A model generated the notes under the pieces. The model saw only the letters and a program-made list of their open reading frames with translations, did not search any database and was not told where the DNA came from. Positions 63,668 to 64,000 of a stretch of 64,000 nucleotides of DNA are shown in pieces (the stretch's first letter is position 1; every line of letters begins with the position of its first letter). The translations under genes were made by a program, and so were the position numbers. The DNA is from Trichoplax sp. H2 (lineage: Eukaryota; Placozoa; Uniplacotomia; Trichoplacea): assembly GCA_003344405.1 (NCBI GenBank), contig NOWV01000016.1, positions 186,001-250,000 on the forward strand, given 5' to 3'.

Positions 63668-64000
63668 ATTACTTGAATGTAGGATTTAGATGTTTGAGAA
63701 ATAGCAAGAGAATGGAGAAAATATGGTTTGATAGTTATACTATTAGTTAAAATAATATTCGATAAATTGATTACAGAATTTGTTGTTGGGAGTTGAATGA
63801 TATTGAGGGAACATGATGACTAGATCTTGATCGCTATCATAGCTAATATCAGGTGATAAGGTTAATCCAGAATTTATATTTTATAATATAAATTGATTAT
63901 CCTTGAAAGGCTCAATATAGAATTTTATGGTTGGTAAACATTAATTGATATTCTGGAAGCTTGATACGGAAATTCTGTTGCTTGTAAACTAAAATGATTA
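63668..64000. other. Upstream side of the LHX gene at the window edge
   Basis: This AT-rich stretch shows no clear exon. If the inferred first exon at 63605-63667 is wrong, the true start lies here or beyond the window. Confidence 0.4.

Overview
The window is eukaryotic and almost certainly from an animal. It is AT-rich, its genes are split into many short exons with GT-AG introns (mostly about 60-400 bp, a few over 1 kb), and it carries animal regulatory families (a PRDM12-type PR/zinc-finger protein and a LIM-homeobox protein). Compact genes, very clear vertebrate-like orthologues and low GC suggest a placozoan (Trichoplax/Hoilungia type). That assignment is inference from gene content, not from a species-specific marker.

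Eight protein-coding genes could be assembled exon by exon. Each model keeps an open frame through every junction and has a total coding length divisible by three: (1) a PLP-dependent class I/II aminotransferase, + strand, 4803-8969; (2) its paralogue on the - strand, 10069-14353, with a likely mitochondrial presequence; (3) a far-upstream-element-binding protein (FUBP/KHSRP type) with four KH domains, +, 15798-21562; (4) a PRDM12 orthologue, -, 25491-28009; (5) dolichyldiphosphatase (DOLPP1), +, 36636-40119; (6) carnitine O-acetyltransferase (CRAT), -, 41807-45315; (7) the U5 snRNP 40 kDa WD-repeat protein (SNRNP40), +, 49789-53550; (8) an LHX2/9-class LIM-homeobox gene, -, 57559-63667.

Layout: 1-4.8 kb is non-coding with degenerate repeats. 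The two aminotransferases are tail-to-tail. The second aminotransferase and FUBP are head-to-head across a region packed with TACTGTA-type palindromes. FUBP and PRDM12 are tail-to-tail. An 8.6 kb gene-free stretch lies upstream of PRDM12. DOLPP1 and CRAT are tail-to-tail. The CRAT-SNRNP40 interval holds two abutting tandem arrays (96 bp and about 150 bp units). SNRNP40 and the LHX gene are convergent across 4 kb of AT-rich DNA.

The genes do not form one pathway: two are metabolic aminotransferase paralogues, one acts in dolichol recycling, one in acyl-carnitine exchange, two in RNA biology, and two are developmental transcription factors. What ties several together is position. As I recall the human map, DOLPP1-CRAT and FUBP3-PRDM12 are neighbouring pairs on chromosome 9q34 and LHX2 lies nearby at 9q33, so this window looks like a piece of an ancient animal linkage group. 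The most notable single-gene observation is that the first aminotransferase keeps its PLP lysine but has lost two usual cofactor-contacting residues that its paralogue retains. I found no undescribed defence or mobile system.
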